Shown in pieces: positions 44,264 through 53,221 of a stretch of DNA of 64,000 bases; the stretch's first letter is position 1, and every line of letters starts with the position of its first letter. The notes beneath the pieces are model-generated. The model had not been told where the DNA came from. It was given only the letters and a program-made list of their open reading frames with translations, and made no database searches. A program made the position numbers and the translations under genes. Origin of the DNA: Flavobacterium rivuli WB 3.3-2 = DSM 21788 (GTDB lineage Bacteria > Bacteroidota > Bacteroidia > Flavobacteriales > Flavobacteriaceae); the NCBI RefSeq assembly GCF_000378485.1, contig NZ_KB899968.1, forward strand, positions 248,001 to 312,000, in the 5' to 3' direction.

Positions 44264-44287
44264 AACATCATAAAATTTTACGATGTT
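44264..44287. promoter_or_regulatory. Possible operator palindrome upstream of the SdpA-like gene
   Basis: AACATCATAAAA followed by TTTTACGATGTT is an inverted repeat of 12-base arms with one mismatched pair. It lies 74-97 bp upstream of the start at 44190. No T-run follows in either direction, so an operator is more likely than a terminator. Confidence 0.4.
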
Positions 44288-44430
44288 AAATGTATAAAAT
44301 TGGTTGTAATTGAATGTGTTTTTTTTCGAGAATTATAACGCAAAGTTATCTTGCTTACTAATAATGCTGTTTCGATGATTATTTCGCAACATAAATTCAT
44401 TAAATTCCCAAAATTCGGTTTTAACAATAA

Positions 44431-44844
44431 TTAAATTACCCTGTTAAGACTATACTTTAAAAGTACCTCGTCGAGCATTTCTTTAGTAAGTGGTTTTGTT
44501 TTAAAATCAGATAAAATTTGATGGGTTTTTGCCAGTGCCCTGTCATCGGGATTGTCGGATGTGCTGAGCATTACCACGATCATGCTGTTTTGCAAATTTT
44601 CGTCGAGGCTCTTATAATGTTCTATAAATTCCCACCCGTTCATGCCCGGCATATTAATATCAAGAAAAATAACATCGGGCTGCACCACGTCTTTACCTTT
44701 TTTTAAATATTCTATAGCGTCAAAGCCAGACTCTTTAGTAAGTATAGTTTTTGCAGCATTATTTTTACGGATAACCCTTTCATGAAAAAAGTTATCTATC
44801 TTATTATCGTCAACAAGCATTATGCAATTAATCTGTGTGATCAT
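44431..44844 (-). CDS. Single-domain response regulator
   Basis: 137 residues, receiver domain only. It starts MITQINCIMLVDDNKIDNFF; the phosphoacceptor Asp is in DVIFLDINMPGMNGWEF, and the conserved Thr/Ser-Lys region is VVMLSTSDNP and SDFKTKPLT. There is no output domain, so it probably transfers phosphate or acts by protein contact. The start overlaps the end of the histidine kinase gene by four bases (ATGA); the two are surely coupled. This is a common flavobacterial receiver subfamily paired with PAS kinases. Confidence 0.94.
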   Translation of the reverse strand: MITQINCIMLVDDNKIDNFFHERVIRKNNAAKTILTKESGFDAIEYLKKGKDVVQPDVIFLDINMPGMNGWEFIEHYKSLDENLQNSMIVVMLSTSDNPDDRALAKTHQILSDFKTKPLTKEMLDEVLLKYSLNRVI

Positions 44845-46784
44845 GCCTTAAAATTTAATATTTTGAATTTAAAAGTACTGCCTTTGCCTAACTCAGATTC
44901 TACCCAAATCTCGCCGCCGTGCATCTCGGCAATCTTTCTGCAATTAGCCAGGCCTATGCCATAGCCTTCATAATCCTCGTTCTTATTAAGCCTCTGAAAG
45001 ATATGAAATATATCATTAAAATGCTTGGGGTCTATACCTATACCATTATCAGATACATAAAATTCGTAAAAGCCTTTGGTTTTTTTGCACCCAATGTTAA
45101 TTTGAGGCGCTGTATCCTTATCTGTAAACTTAATGGCGTTATTAATAAGGTTCTGGAAAAGCTGTCGCATCTCGGTTTCATAAGCATACAATACGGGCAT
45201 GTCATCTACAATGGTAATTACTGCATTTGTCTGTTTTATAAGACCATTTAAATCGGCCTTAACATTGGTAATAATGCTACAACAATCGGTGAGGCTTAAT
45301 TTGCGGTTTTTGCCAAGCCTGCCAAAATCCAGCAGGGAGCGTACCAATTGGCTCATGCGCGATACTGCTGAATTCATTGTGCTAAGATGCATCCTTATTT
45401 CGTCATTAATCTGCTCGGGGTAATCTTCCTCAAGCAGCATAATATAATTAGATACTGTGCGCAGCGGCTCCTGCAAATCGTGAGATGCTATATAATTAAA
45501 GTGTTCCAGTTCCTGGTTTTTAAGCTGCAGCTCTTTAACCTGGTTTTTTATAATAGCTTCGTTAGCCTTTCGGCTGGTAACATCTGTAACAGATGCCAGT
45601 ACAGATATGCCGTTTTGTGTTGTTATGGGCGTAAGTACTATTTCTACAGGAAACCATGCCCCGTTCTTAGTGTTGGCATATACCTCGTCATCTATACCCA
45701 GGCTTACAACTGCCGGCGATGTAAAGAACGATTCAGAATCGTGCCTGTAGTGCTTGTGCAGCTCTTTAGGTATAAGCATTTCTATATTTTTGCCTATCAG
45801 TTCTTCGCTGGTATAACCGTATAGTTTCTCTGTCTGAAAATTTACCTGTGTTATCCTGCCTGTCTCGTCTGACAGGATTAGCGCATAAGGTGCAGACTCT
45901 ACACCAATCCTGAAATTTTCCTGAGCAATTTCCATATTAACCTCAAGCTTGTTAAGTATGTTGGCTTTTTTCCATATTAAAAACAGGCTTACTAATATAA
46001 AAGACACTATAAGGAAAGCTATGCCCACATCGGCACTCAGCCAGTGGTAGCGGTGAGAAAGTATACGCAGATAACCTATTATGAGTACGGCAACCACAAT
46101 TTGCGAAAAAAGCCTGCGGGCCATAACATTGCCCATTCTTTTACCGGTAAATATACCTGTAATGCCAAGTGACGGATTTATTAAAGATGCTGCTATAGAT
46201 AATAAAAGCAGTGCAACGGCAGTATGGCATGCCATTGTTGTATAATAAGACAAGTTATATAGCGAAGGAACATTGTATAAATAACCTATTAAAACTATAA
46301 ACGCCACTACACTAACAAAGTGAAACAAAAACTGGCAAACGGTTTTGTATTTATTAGTATTAAGGCTGATGCCAAAGGTACTAATAGACATTATTGCCAG
46401 GCAAAGAGCGGTTAAAGGAGACATTTTACCGGGATAATAAGGATTATTATGATTTTTAAAAAAAAGGTAATCAATGCCAAGGTCGCTATGTAATATTTTT
46501 TGCGAAAAGGTGGTTGCCCCAACTAAAAATACAATTAAAGAAAGTACCCCTGTTAGCCGGTGGCCACCGCGGTTCCTGTATTTTACATATAGCAGCAGTG
46601 CCACACTAAGCAGTATAAAACAAATGGCCGAATTAAAGTGCATAGATATGTGCCCGGGTAATAAACTTTGTATGGCATCTAAGTGCAGGAGCCATCCTGT
46701 CATTACTGTAACGGCAATAAATATTACAAAAATTCCTGTAAGTATAATTGGGAAGTTATATTTATAAGCGGTAGTTACCATCAT
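44841..46784 (-). CDS. Membrane-bound PAS-domain sensor histidine kinase
   Basis: 647 residues. The N-terminal half holds about eight membrane helices (residues 10-275), then a PAS domain (FRIGVESAPYALILSDETGR...GYTSEELIGKNIEMLIP), a coiled segment (VKELQLKNQELEHF), the phosphoacceptor motif ASHDLQEPLRTVSNY near residue 435, and a HATPase domain (NLINNAIKFTD, DNGIGIDPKHF, GIGLANCRKIAEMHGG). The kinase resembles phytochrome-type and HisKA kinases of Bacteroidota. It transfers phosphate to the overlapping receiver gene product. The stimulus is unknown; the multi-helix N-terminus may sense a membrane signal. Confidence 0.93.
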   Translation of the reverse strand: MMVTTAYKYNFPIILTGIFVIFIAVTVMTGWLLHLDAIQSLLPGHISMHFNSAICFILLSVALLLYVKYRNRGGHRLTGVLSLIVFLVGATTFSQKILHSDLGIDYLFFKNHNNPYYPGKMSPLTALCLAIMSISTFGISLNTNKYKTVCQFLFHFVSVVAFIVLIGYLYNVPSLYNLSYYTTMACHTAVALLLLSIAASLINPSLGITGIFTGKRMGNVMARRLFSQIVVAVLIIGYLRILSHRYHWLSADVGIAFLIVSFILVSLFLIWKKANILNKLEVNMEIAQENFRIGVESAPYALILSDETGRITQVNFQTEKLYGYTSEELIGKNIEMLIPKELHKHYRHDSESFFTSPAVVSLGIDDEVYANTKNGAWFPVEIVLTPITTQNGISVLASVTDVTSRKANEAIIKNQVKELQLKNQELEHFNYIASHDLQEPLRTVSNYIMLLEEDYPEQINDEIRMHLSTMNSAVSRMSQLVRSLLDFGRLGKNRKLSLTDCCSIITNVKADLNGLIKQTNAVITIVDDMPVLYAYETEMRQLFQNLINNAIKFTDKDTAPQINIGCKKTKGFYEFYVSDNGIGIDPKHFNDIFHIFQRLNKNEDYEGYGIGLANCRKIAEMHGGEIWVESELGKGSTFKFKILNFKA

Positions 46785-46968
46785 GGTATATCTTTAATCA
46801 TTATAATAGTGCATTGCCGTTTATGCATTTTAAGAAAACGGCAAAATAACTTAAAGATAATTTTTTAAATGCTTATAAAATCTTAAAATCGCTATTTTCC
46901 CAGTTTAATCGACAAACTACATATATAATTATTTAGCGCATACATAAGCTAATTTATGTCTATAGCTG

Positions 46969-47048
46969 TGTCATGTTGTCATAGTTGCATTATTTTCTGT
47001 CATTTTTATACACATTTAAGTATTGGCACAATGATTGCCTACATGACA
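46969..47048 (+). promoter_or_regulatory. TGTCAT repeats upstream of dnaK
   Basis: TGTCAT occurs at 46969, 46977 and 46998, and its reverse complement ATGACA at 47043. The first two are eight bases apart. These might be binding sites for an activator or repressor controlling dnaK. Confidence 0.45.
47024..47038 (+). promoter_or_regulatory. Sigma-54 (RpoN) type -24/-12 promoter of dnaK
   Basis: TGGCAC-N5-TTGC with the N5 being AATGA, an exact match to the -24/-12 core, with the invariant GG (47025-47026) and GC (47037-47038) ten bases apart. The expected start near 47050 gives a leader of about 43 bases. Confidence 0.65.
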
Positions 47049-47092
47049 CGAGAGATTATAAACGAAAAATTTAAATATAAACTATAAACAAG

Positions 47093-48988
47093 ATGAGTAA
47101 AATAATCGGAATTGACTTAGGGACAACCAACTCGTGTGTAGCCGTTATGGAAGGTAACGAGCCGGTGGTTATTCCTAATGCTGAAGGAAAAAGAACAACT
47201 CCATCAGTAATTGCTTTTGTTGAAGGCGGAGAAATCAAAGTGGGTGACCCTGCAAAAAGACAGGCAGTGACCAATCCTACAAAAACCATCGCTTCTATTA
47301 AGCGTTTCATGGGTAACAAATTCTCTGAAAGCAATAAAGAAGCAAGCAACGTGCCTTACAGCGTTGTAAGAGGTGATAATGATACTCCACGTGTAGATAT
47401 CGACGGACGTCTTTATACTCCACAGGAATTATCTGCAATGACACTGCAAAAAATGAAAAAAACTGCCGAGGATTACCTTGGTTATACAGTTACAGAAGCC
47501 GTTATTACTGTACCTGCTTACTTTAACGATGCACAGCGCCAGGCTACTAAAGAAGCTGGTGAAATTGCAGGCCTTAAAGTTAGAAGGATCATTAACGAGC
47601 CTACTGCTGCTGCCCTTGCTTACGGTCTTGATAAAATGGGCAAAGACCAAAAAATTGCCGTTTACGATTTAGGTGGTGGTACTTTTGATATCTCTATCCT
47701 TGAGCTTGGAGACGGTGTGTTTGAGGTGCTTTCTACAAATGGTGATACGCACCTTGGTGGAGATGACTTTGACCAGGTAATTATTGACTGGTTAGCAGGC
47801 GACTTTAACAGCGAAGAAGGAATTGACCTTCGTAAAGACCCAATGGCATTACAGCGCTTAAAAGAAGCTGCAGAAAAAGCTAAAATTGAGCTTTCTGCTT
47901 CTGCACAAACAGAAATTAACCTGCCTTACGTTACAGCTACTGCTACAGGACCTAAACACTTGGTTAAAACACTTACAAGGGCTAAATTTGAGCAACTTGC
48001 AGATGATTTAGTAAAACGTTCTATGGAGCCGGTTGCTAAAGCACTTAAAGATGCAGGCCTTTCTAAATCAGATATCGATGAGGTTATCCTTGTAGGTGGT
48101 TCTACACGTATACCACGTATCCAGGAAGAAGTTGAGAAATTCTTTGGTAAAAAACCATCTAAAGGTGTTAACCCTGATGAGGTTGTTGCTATAGGTGCTG
48201 CTATACAAGGTGGTGTTCTTAGCGGAGATGTTAAAGATGTATTACTTCTTGATGTTACTCCACTTTCACTTGGTATCGAAACTATGGGTGGCGTTATGAC
48301 ACGTTTAATTGAGTCTAACACAACTATACCTACTAAAAAATCTCAGGTATTCTCTACAGCTGCAGATAACCAGCCATCTGTTGAAATACACGTTATACAG
48401 GGTGAGCGCCCAATGGCAAACGATAACAAAACTATTGGCCGTTTCCACTTAGACGGTATCCCAATGGCACAAAGAGGTATCCCTCAAATTGAGGTTACTT
48501 TTGATATTGATGCTAACGGTATCATCAAAGTATCTGCTACAGATAAAGGTACTGGCAAATCGCACGATATCCGTATCGAAGCTTCTTCAGGCTTAACTCC
48601 GGAAGAAATCGACAGGATGCGTAAAGAAGCTGAAGTTAACGCTGAAGCTGACAAAGCAGTTAAAGAGAAAGCAGAGCTTATAAACAAAGCAGACTCTATG
48701 ATCTTTGAAACTGAAAAACAACTTAAAGAGTTTGGCGATAAACTTTCTGACAGCAACAAACAGCCTATCGAGTCTGCTCTTGCTGAACTTAAAGTGGTTT
48801 ACCAACTTAAAGATACTGGTGCTATACAACCACTTCTTGACAAAATTGACGCTGCATGGAAAAATGCATCTGAAGAAATGTACAAGCAAGGTGGCGAAGC
48901 TCAGGGTGGTGCTCAGCAAGGCCAGCCGGAAGCATCTCAACCGGAAGGTGACAACGTTCAGGATGTAGACTTCGAAGAAGTTAAGTAA
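47093..48988 (+). CDS. dnaK: Chaperone DnaK (Hsp70)
   Basis: 631 residues, full length. Nucleotide-binding domain with [58 protein letters not shown] and [11 protein letters not shown]; substrate domain from about 390 with [16 protein letters not shown]; the lid ends in a Gly/Gln-rich tail and DVDFEEVK. Folds and refolds cytosolic proteins with DnaJ and GrpE; those genes are not adjacent. It is monocistronic, with a terminator at 49031. The strong match of its upstream region to a sigma-54 promoter is unusual for dnaK. Confidence 0.99.
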   Translation: MSKIIGIDLGTTNSCVAVMEGNEPVVIPNAEGKRTTPSVIAFVEGGEIKVGDPAKRQAVTNPTKTIASIKRFMGNKFSESNKEASNVPYSVVRGDNDTPRVDIDGRLYTPQELSAMTLQKMKKTAEDYLGYTVTEAVITVPAYFNDAQRQATKEAGEIAGLKVRRIINEPTAAALAYGLDKMGKDQKIAVYDLGGGTFDISILELGDGVFEVLSTNGDTHLGGDDFDQVIIDWLAGDFNSEEGIDLRKDPMALQRLKEAAEKAKIELSASAQTEINLPYVTATATGPKHLVKTLTRAKFEQLADDLVKRSMEPVAKALKDAGLSKSDIDEVILVGGSTRIPRIQEEVEKFFGKKPSKGVNPDEVVAIGAAIQGGVLSGDVKDVLLLDVTPLSLGIETMGGVMTRLIESNTTIPTKKSQVFSTAADNQPSVEIHVIQGERPMANDNKTIGRFHLDGIPMAQRGIPQIEVTFDIDANGIIKVSATDKGTGKSHDIRIEASSGLTPEEIDRMRKEAEVNAEADKAVKEKAELINKADSMIFETEKQLKEFGDKLSDSNKQPIESALAELKVVYQLKDTGAIQPLLDKIDAAWKNASEEMYKQGGEAQGGAQQGQPEASQPEGDNVQDVDFEEVK

Positions 48989-49030
48989 TTTTCTTTAGAT
49001 AATAGAGAACATACTTTAGATAATAGAAAA

Positions 49031-49058
49031 TGCCCTCACTTTTAGTGAGGGCATTTTT
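49031..49058 (+). terminator. Terminator after dnaK
   Basis: GCCCTCACT / AGTGAGGGC stem with a TTT loop, then a run of T. Confidence 0.9.
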
Positions 49059-49077
49059 GTTTTTAGTATATTGTTTT

Positions 49078-49217
49078 CTATTCCGAAAGCAGCGCAGCAA
49101 AGTAGAGGAATTCTTTCAATGTTAAGATTTCTTCTAACGTTGAAAGGAAACAATTGTTTTAATTAAATTCTGGGCGATTCTATTCCAACGCTGGCATAGC
49201 GAAGTTGAGGAATCTCT
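49078..49217. repeat. Degenerate GAGGAAT-type dispersed repeats
   Basis: Two copies: CTATTCCGAAAGCAGCGCAG onward (49078-49114) and CTATTCCAACGCTGGCATAG onward (49180-49217), both ending in GAGGAAT. They resemble the ATTCCGAACGCAGTG...GAGGAAT repeats of flavobacteria. Between them is a hairpin (CTTTCAATGTTAAGA / TCTAACGTTGAAAG). Confidence 0.75.
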
Positions 49218-49284
49218 ATTAATGACAAAACATTTTTATAAAATTATGTACCCCGCTCTATAAGTAAGCCTCAAAATTAACTGC

Positions 49285-49292
49285 TATATTTG
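49285..49292 (+). promoter_or_regulatory. -7 element of the NlpC/P60 gene
   Basis: TATATTTG, 70 bp before the ATG at 49362; consensus match. Confidence 0.5.
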
Positions 49293-49361
49293 CGGTACAG
49301 TAAAAACTGCACCAGTTAAGAGCCGGTAGAAAAATAAACATTTAAATAATCAGTAAAAAGG

Positions 49362-50123
49362 ATGTTTGGTATTTGTAACCTTGCCATTGTGCCACTTCGG
49401 CTTGACCCTAATGACAGAAGCGAAATGACATCGCAGGTTTTATTCGGCGAGCATTTTAAAATTTTAGAGCAAACCGAAAAATGGTCGCGCATAGAAATGG
49501 GCTTTGATAATTATAACGGCTGGATAGATAACAAGCAGTATCGTACAATTACCGAAAGTGATTACAATAAACTGGCCGCTGAGGCACCGGTGCTCAATGC
49601 CGATTTGATAGAATACATTGCCACGCCAGATAATCATTTAATGAGCATCCCTATAGGATCTGCAGTCACATTTTTAAGCACACCAGCACTTAATCCTGAT
49701 AATTTTGTTTTTGAAGGGCTAAAAGCATCCGGCATAACAAGCAAACACAATATAGTAGAAACAGCTTTTATGTACCTGCATTCTCCTTACCTGTGGGGTG
49801 GCAGGACTCCCTTTGGTATAGACTGTTCAGGCTTTGTACAAATAGTATATAAGCTTAATGGCTATAACCTTTTAAGAGATGCATCGCAGCAGGCTACCCA
49901 GGGCGAAGCTTTAAGTTTTATAGAAGAAAGCGAACCCGGCGACCTTGCCTTTTTTGATAACGAAGAGGGCCGCATTATACATGTAGGCATTATTATGGAA
50001 GATAACCATATTATACATGCCCACGGTAAAGTGCGTATAGACAGGTTAGACCATTTGGGTATTTATAATATAGACACTAAGAGGCATACCCATAAGTTAC
50101 GGGTTATAAAAAAGATAATATAG
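49362..50123 (+). CDS. NlpC/P60 (C40) family cell-wall peptidase
   Basis: 253 residues. Two bacterial SH3-like regions at the N-terminus (GEHFKILEQTEKWSRIEM, NYNGWIDNKQY) and a C-terminal NlpC/P60 domain with the catalytic Cys in TPFGIDCSGFVQIVYK, His in GRIIHVGIIME and a third polar residue in HIIHAHGKV. It cleaves gamma-D-glutamyl-diamino-acid bonds in peptidoglycan stems. No signal peptide is visible at the chosen start, so it may act on recycled wall fragments in the cytosol, as the related Bacteroidota enzymes do. Confidence 0.92.
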   Translation: MFGICNLAIVPLRLDPNDRSEMTSQVLFGEHFKILEQTEKWSRIEMGFDNYNGWIDNKQYRTITESDYNKLAAEAPVLNADLIEYIATPDNHLMSIPIGSAVTFLSTPALNPDNFVFEGLKASGITSKHNIVETAFMYLHSPYLWGGRTPFGIDCSGFVQIVYKLNGYNLLRDASQQATQGEALSFIEESEPGDLAFFDNEEGRIIHVGIIMEDNHIIHAHGKVRIDRLDHLGIYNIDTKRHTHKLRVIKKII

Positions 50124-50144
50124 TTTTTTTGGAACATATTTTGC

Positions 50145-50170
50145 AAGCAGGTTATACAACCTGCTTTTTT
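50145..50170 (+). terminator. Terminator after the C40 gene
   Basis: AAGCAGGTT / AACCTGCTT stem with an ATAC loop and a T-run, 22 bp after the stop. Confidence 0.85.
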
Positions 50171-50198
50171 TGTATCTTAATTTACTAAATGTATACCT

Positions 50199-51041
50199 AT
50201 GAAAAAATCATATATAGCCATACTGTTTATAAGCCTGTTGTTTGGATGTTCTTCAAGTGAAGATACTATTACAGCACCCGCACCTTTAGCCGAACTAAAT
50301 TTAACCGATGTTGCCTACGGCAGCGACCCTCAGCAAAAAATGGATGTGCACCTGCCTGCAAACCGTACTACAGCTACTAAGGTAGTTATTGTAGTGCATG
50401 GCGGCGCATGGATACAGGGCGATAAAGAAGATATGGCCTACATTGCAGAAGGTGTGGGAGAGGAGTTTCCGGAGTATGCCGTTGTAAATTTTAATTACAG
50501 GCTGGCAACGCAAACAAGTGCGGCTTTTCCTAAACAGTTGCAGGATTTGCAACAGGTAATAAAATTTTTAAAAGAGAGTGATTATAACATTTCTCACGAT
50601 TATGCATTTATAGGCGGCAGTGCGGGCGCACACCTTGCCATGCTGTACAGCTATAAATATGATACTGCGCATGAGGTTAAGGCGGTTTGCAATATTGTAG
50701 GCCCTGCCGACTTTGCCGACCCGGCTTATGTAACCCATCCGTTATATGCATTTGCTGCACAAACGTTGTTAGGAACGCCTAACGCAACCCCGCAAATGAT
50801 TCAGGATGTAAGCCCTATAGCACATATTACACCACAGTCGCCACCCACAATTATGTTTTATGGCGGTATAGATCCTTTAGTGCCCACAAGCCAGGGGCAA
50901 AGGCTAAAAGCCGCGCTCGATGCTGCGGGTGTATATAATGAATATAATTTTTACCCTAATGGCGGCCATGCCGATTGGGATGAAGCTACCAATGCTGATG
51001 TGTATGCTAAAATAATAGCTTTCTTTGAGGCTAAGTTTTAA
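50199..51041 (+). CDS. Lipoprotein alpha/beta hydrolase (esterase)
   Basis: 280 residues with an SPII signal (MKKSYIAILFISLLFGC). The alpha/beta hydrolase domain of the BD-FAE/esterase type: oxyanion HGGAWIQGDKE, nucleophile Ser in IGGSAGAHLAML, Asp in GGIDPLVPTSQ and His in GGHADWDE. Predicted surface- or periplasm-anchored carboxylesterase for small esters or acetylated sugars. It lies 17 bp upstream of a regulatory-domain gene. The substrate is not determinable. Confidence 0.9.
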   Translation: MKKSYIAILFISLLFGCSSSEDTITAPAPLAELNLTDVAYGSDPQQKMDVHLPANRTTATKVVIVVHGGAWIQGDKEDMAYIAEGVGEEFPEYAVVNFNYRLATQTSAAFPKQLQDLQQVIKFLKESDYNISHDYAFIGGSAGAHLAMLYSYKYDTAHEVKAVCNIVGPADFADPAYVTHPLYAFAAQTLLGTPNATPQMIQDVSPIAHITPQSPPTIMFYGGIDPLVPTSQGQRLKAALDAAGVYNEYNFYPNGGHADWDEATNADVYAKIIAFFEAKF

Positions 51042-51058
51042 ATGGCTATATTTGGCTT

Positions 51059-51763
51059 ATGCCTAATAAACCACAAATATCTATCCCAACTCCCTGCCAT
51101 GAAAACTGGCAGGATATGACCGTTGCCGATAGAGGTAGGTTTTGTGCTTCATGCCAAAAGAGCGTTATAGATTTTACACAATCATCTGACACGCATATTG
51201 CTGAGGTTTTTAAAAAGGAAGGCGATGTATGCGGGCGGTTTTTAAAATCACAGCTTGAAAGAGATTTGGTTATTCCTAAAGAAAAGAACAGATTGTGGAT
51301 GGCGGCAAGTGCGGCTATAGTTGCCTTTTTAGGATTAGGTTACAGTAAAGTTTTTGCCCAGACTGAAATTGCAGAAACAGTGCAGGTTGAGAAGGATATT
51401 GTAACAAGTAATACTGCTCCAACCGGAACGGTTAGGGTCATTACAGGGACTGTGACTGATGAAACAGGGCTTATTATTCCAGGCGTAAATGTCGTAAGCC
51501 TTAATAGTGGTACATCTGTACTGACCGACTCCGAAGGTATTTTCAGTATAGAAGTAGGTAACGCTGACATTTTGGAGTTTTCATTTGTATCCATGAAGAA
51601 AATTAATGTTGAATTGGATCACAGAAATGATTATAGTATAACGATGTTCAGCGATTTTATTATGGAAGATGTGGAAATGGTAGTTTTTGGCCATCCCACG
51701 CATACTTTTTTTGGTTCAATTTTCCATCGTATCGGCAACATCTTCCGTAAAAAGGGAGGCTAA
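51059..51763 (+). CDS. CarboxypepD_reg-like domain protein with Cys-rich N-terminal domain
   Basis: 234 residues. N-terminus PTPCHENWQDMTVADRGRFC then ASCQKSVIDFT, a conserved Bacteroidota segment with Cys-x2-Cys and further Cys and His, possibly zinc-binding. After it come a membrane helix (LWMAASAAIVAFLGLGY) and a carboxypeptidase-regulatory-like beta domain (VRVITGTVTDETGLIIPGVN, TDSEGIFSIEV). The tail is basic. No catalytic domain is seen. It probably has a cytosolic N-terminus and a periplasmic beta domain. Role unknown. Confidence 0.85.
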   Translation: MPNKPQISIPTPCHENWQDMTVADRGRFCASCQKSVIDFTQSSDTHIAEVFKKEGDVCGRFLKSQLERDLVIPKEKNRLWMAASAAIVAFLGLGYSKVFAQTEIAETVQVEKDIVTSNTAPTGTVRVITGTVTDETGLIIPGVNVVSLNSGTSVLTDSEGIFSIEVGNADILEFSFVSMKKINVELDHRNDYSITMFSDFIMEDVEMVVFGHPTHTFFGSIFHRIGNIFRKKGG

Positions 51764-51846
51764 ATTCACGTTATTGCATAATACTTTTTTTTGCTTTTAA
51801 GATTTTTAATACATAGTTTTATCATATCCAAAACATCTGTATTAAA

Positions 51847-53094
51847 ATGATATCTAAAAACAAACTATTCGCAGCATTAGCCTGTGCAGGGCTACTTGCG
51901 TCGTGTGCATCACAAAGCAGTTCAACTACAAAACATGGTGCTGTAGCACATACAAAAGGCACTCAGATTTTAGAGCCAAATGGTAATGCCATTACGTTAA
52001 AAGGCACCAACCTGGGTAACTGGCTTGTTCCTGAAGGGTATATGTTTAAAACCGGAAAGGTAGGCGCACCCCACCAGATAGACCAGCTGCTTGGCGAGAT
52101 GGTAGGCCCTGATAGCCTTGCCAGCTTCTGGAACAAATACCTTGATAACTACATTACCCATGACGATATTAAATACCTTAAGCGCATAGGCTGTAACCAC
52201 ATCAGGCTGCCGTTTCATTACAAGCTGTTTACTAACGATTTGTATATGGGCAAGCGCAATGCCGGCTTTGAATATTTTGACCGCGTAATTAACTGGTGCA
52301 GGCAGGAAAACGTTTATGTATTGCTGGATATGCATTGTGCACCCGGTGGGCAAACAGGCGATAATATAGACGACAGCGCAGGATATCCTTGGTTATATTA
52401 CAGTAAATCAAGTCAGGATTTAATGAGCGAAATATGGGTTAAAATTGCCGATCGTTATAAAAATGAACCTATGATTATAGGTTATGATGTGGTTAATGAG
52501 CCCTTTGCACATTACTTTACCGGCGATATAAAAGATTACAATCACAGGCTTTTTATGCTGTACCAGCGTATGGTTGCCGATATCAGGAAAGCGGATAAGC
52601 GGCACTCTATATTCCTGAACGGATCTGTCTGGGCAGGCGATTTTGGAGTGTTCGAGAGTATTATAGATGATAATATTGTATACGAGTTCCATAAATACTG
52701 GTTTGATGTAAACCAGGAAGCCATACAAAAATACCTTGATTTTCGGGATAAACACAATGTGCCCATTTACATTGGCGAAACGGGAGAAAATACTGATGAG
52801 TGGATTAAGCAGTTTACAACCCTGCTCGATAAAAACCAGGTTAACTGGGCATACTGGCCGTACAAAAAAATGGACAATACCCGTGGTATCATGAACTTTA
52901 AGCAGCCCCAAGATTATCCGCTAATTACAAAATATGCCGATAGTGACCGCAGTTCTTACGAGAATATCCGCAAGAATATGCCGGATAGGGTAAAGGTTCA
53001 AAAGGCACTAAACGAATTTTTAGAAAATTCGCTTTATAAAAACAATTTCCAGAACAAGGGTTACATTGATGGGCTGGGATTAAAAACAGAGTAA
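51847..53094 (+). CDS. Glycoside hydrolase family 5-like lipoprotein
   Basis: 415 residues with an SPII signal (lipobox LLASC near residue 20). GH5-like cellulase/mannanase fold: LKGTNLGNWLVPEGYMF, CNHIRLPFHYKLF, MHCAPGGQTGDNID, acid/base Glu in YDVVNEPFAHYF, the EFHKYW His, and nucleophile Glu in IYIGETGENTDEW. It degrades beta-linked polysaccharides outside the cell or in the periplasm. It is not in a PUL (no SusCD pair nearby). It ends at a convergent terminator with the thiolase. Confidence 0.93.
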   Translation: MISKNKLFAALACAGLLASCASQSSSTTKHGAVAHTKGTQILEPNGNAITLKGTNLGNWLVPEGYMFKTGKVGAPHQIDQLLGEMVGPDSLASFWNKYLDNYITHDDIKYLKRIGCNHIRLPFHYKLFTNDLYMGKRNAGFEYFDRVINWCRQENVYVLLDMHCAPGGQTGDNIDDSAGYPWLYYSKSSQDLMSEIWVKIADRYKNEPMIIGYDVVNEPFAHYFTGDIKDYNHRLFMLYQRMVADIRKADKRHSIFLNGSVWAGDFGVFESIIDDNIVYEFHKYWFDVNQEAIQKYLDFRDKHNVPIYIGETGENTDEWIKQFTTLLDKNQVNWAYWPYKKMDNTRGIMNFKQPQDYPLITKYADSDRSSYENIRKNMPDRVKVQKALNEFLENSLYKNNFQNKGYIDGLGLKTE

Positions 53095-53161
53095 TACCAA
53101 TTATTGTTATAAAGCAGTCTAAATAATTTGTCACATTAAAACAGTTATTAATATTTAAAAA

Positions 53162-53193
53162 AGAGTGCCTGCATAATTTTATGCAGGCACTCT
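53162..53193. terminator. Bidirectional terminator
   Basis: A perfect 13 bp stem AGAGTGCCTGCAT / ATGCAGGCACTCT between the GH5 (+) and thiolase (-) genes. Confidence 0.85.
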
Positions 53194-53221
53194 CATTTAT
53201 AATAAACTATAAAGTTTAAAA

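Larger units (their letters stand above)
46785..47092. other. Divergent region between kinase and dnaK
   Basis: 308 bp holding the dnaK control elements (sigma-54-type promoter and TGTCAT repeats, listed separately). No gene. Confidence 0.6.
48989..49361. other. Intergenic region with repeats after dnaK
   Basis: 373 bp containing the dnaK terminator, two degenerate GAGGAAT-type repeats and a hairpin between them, and the promoter for the NlpC/P60 gene. No gene. Confidence 0.6.
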
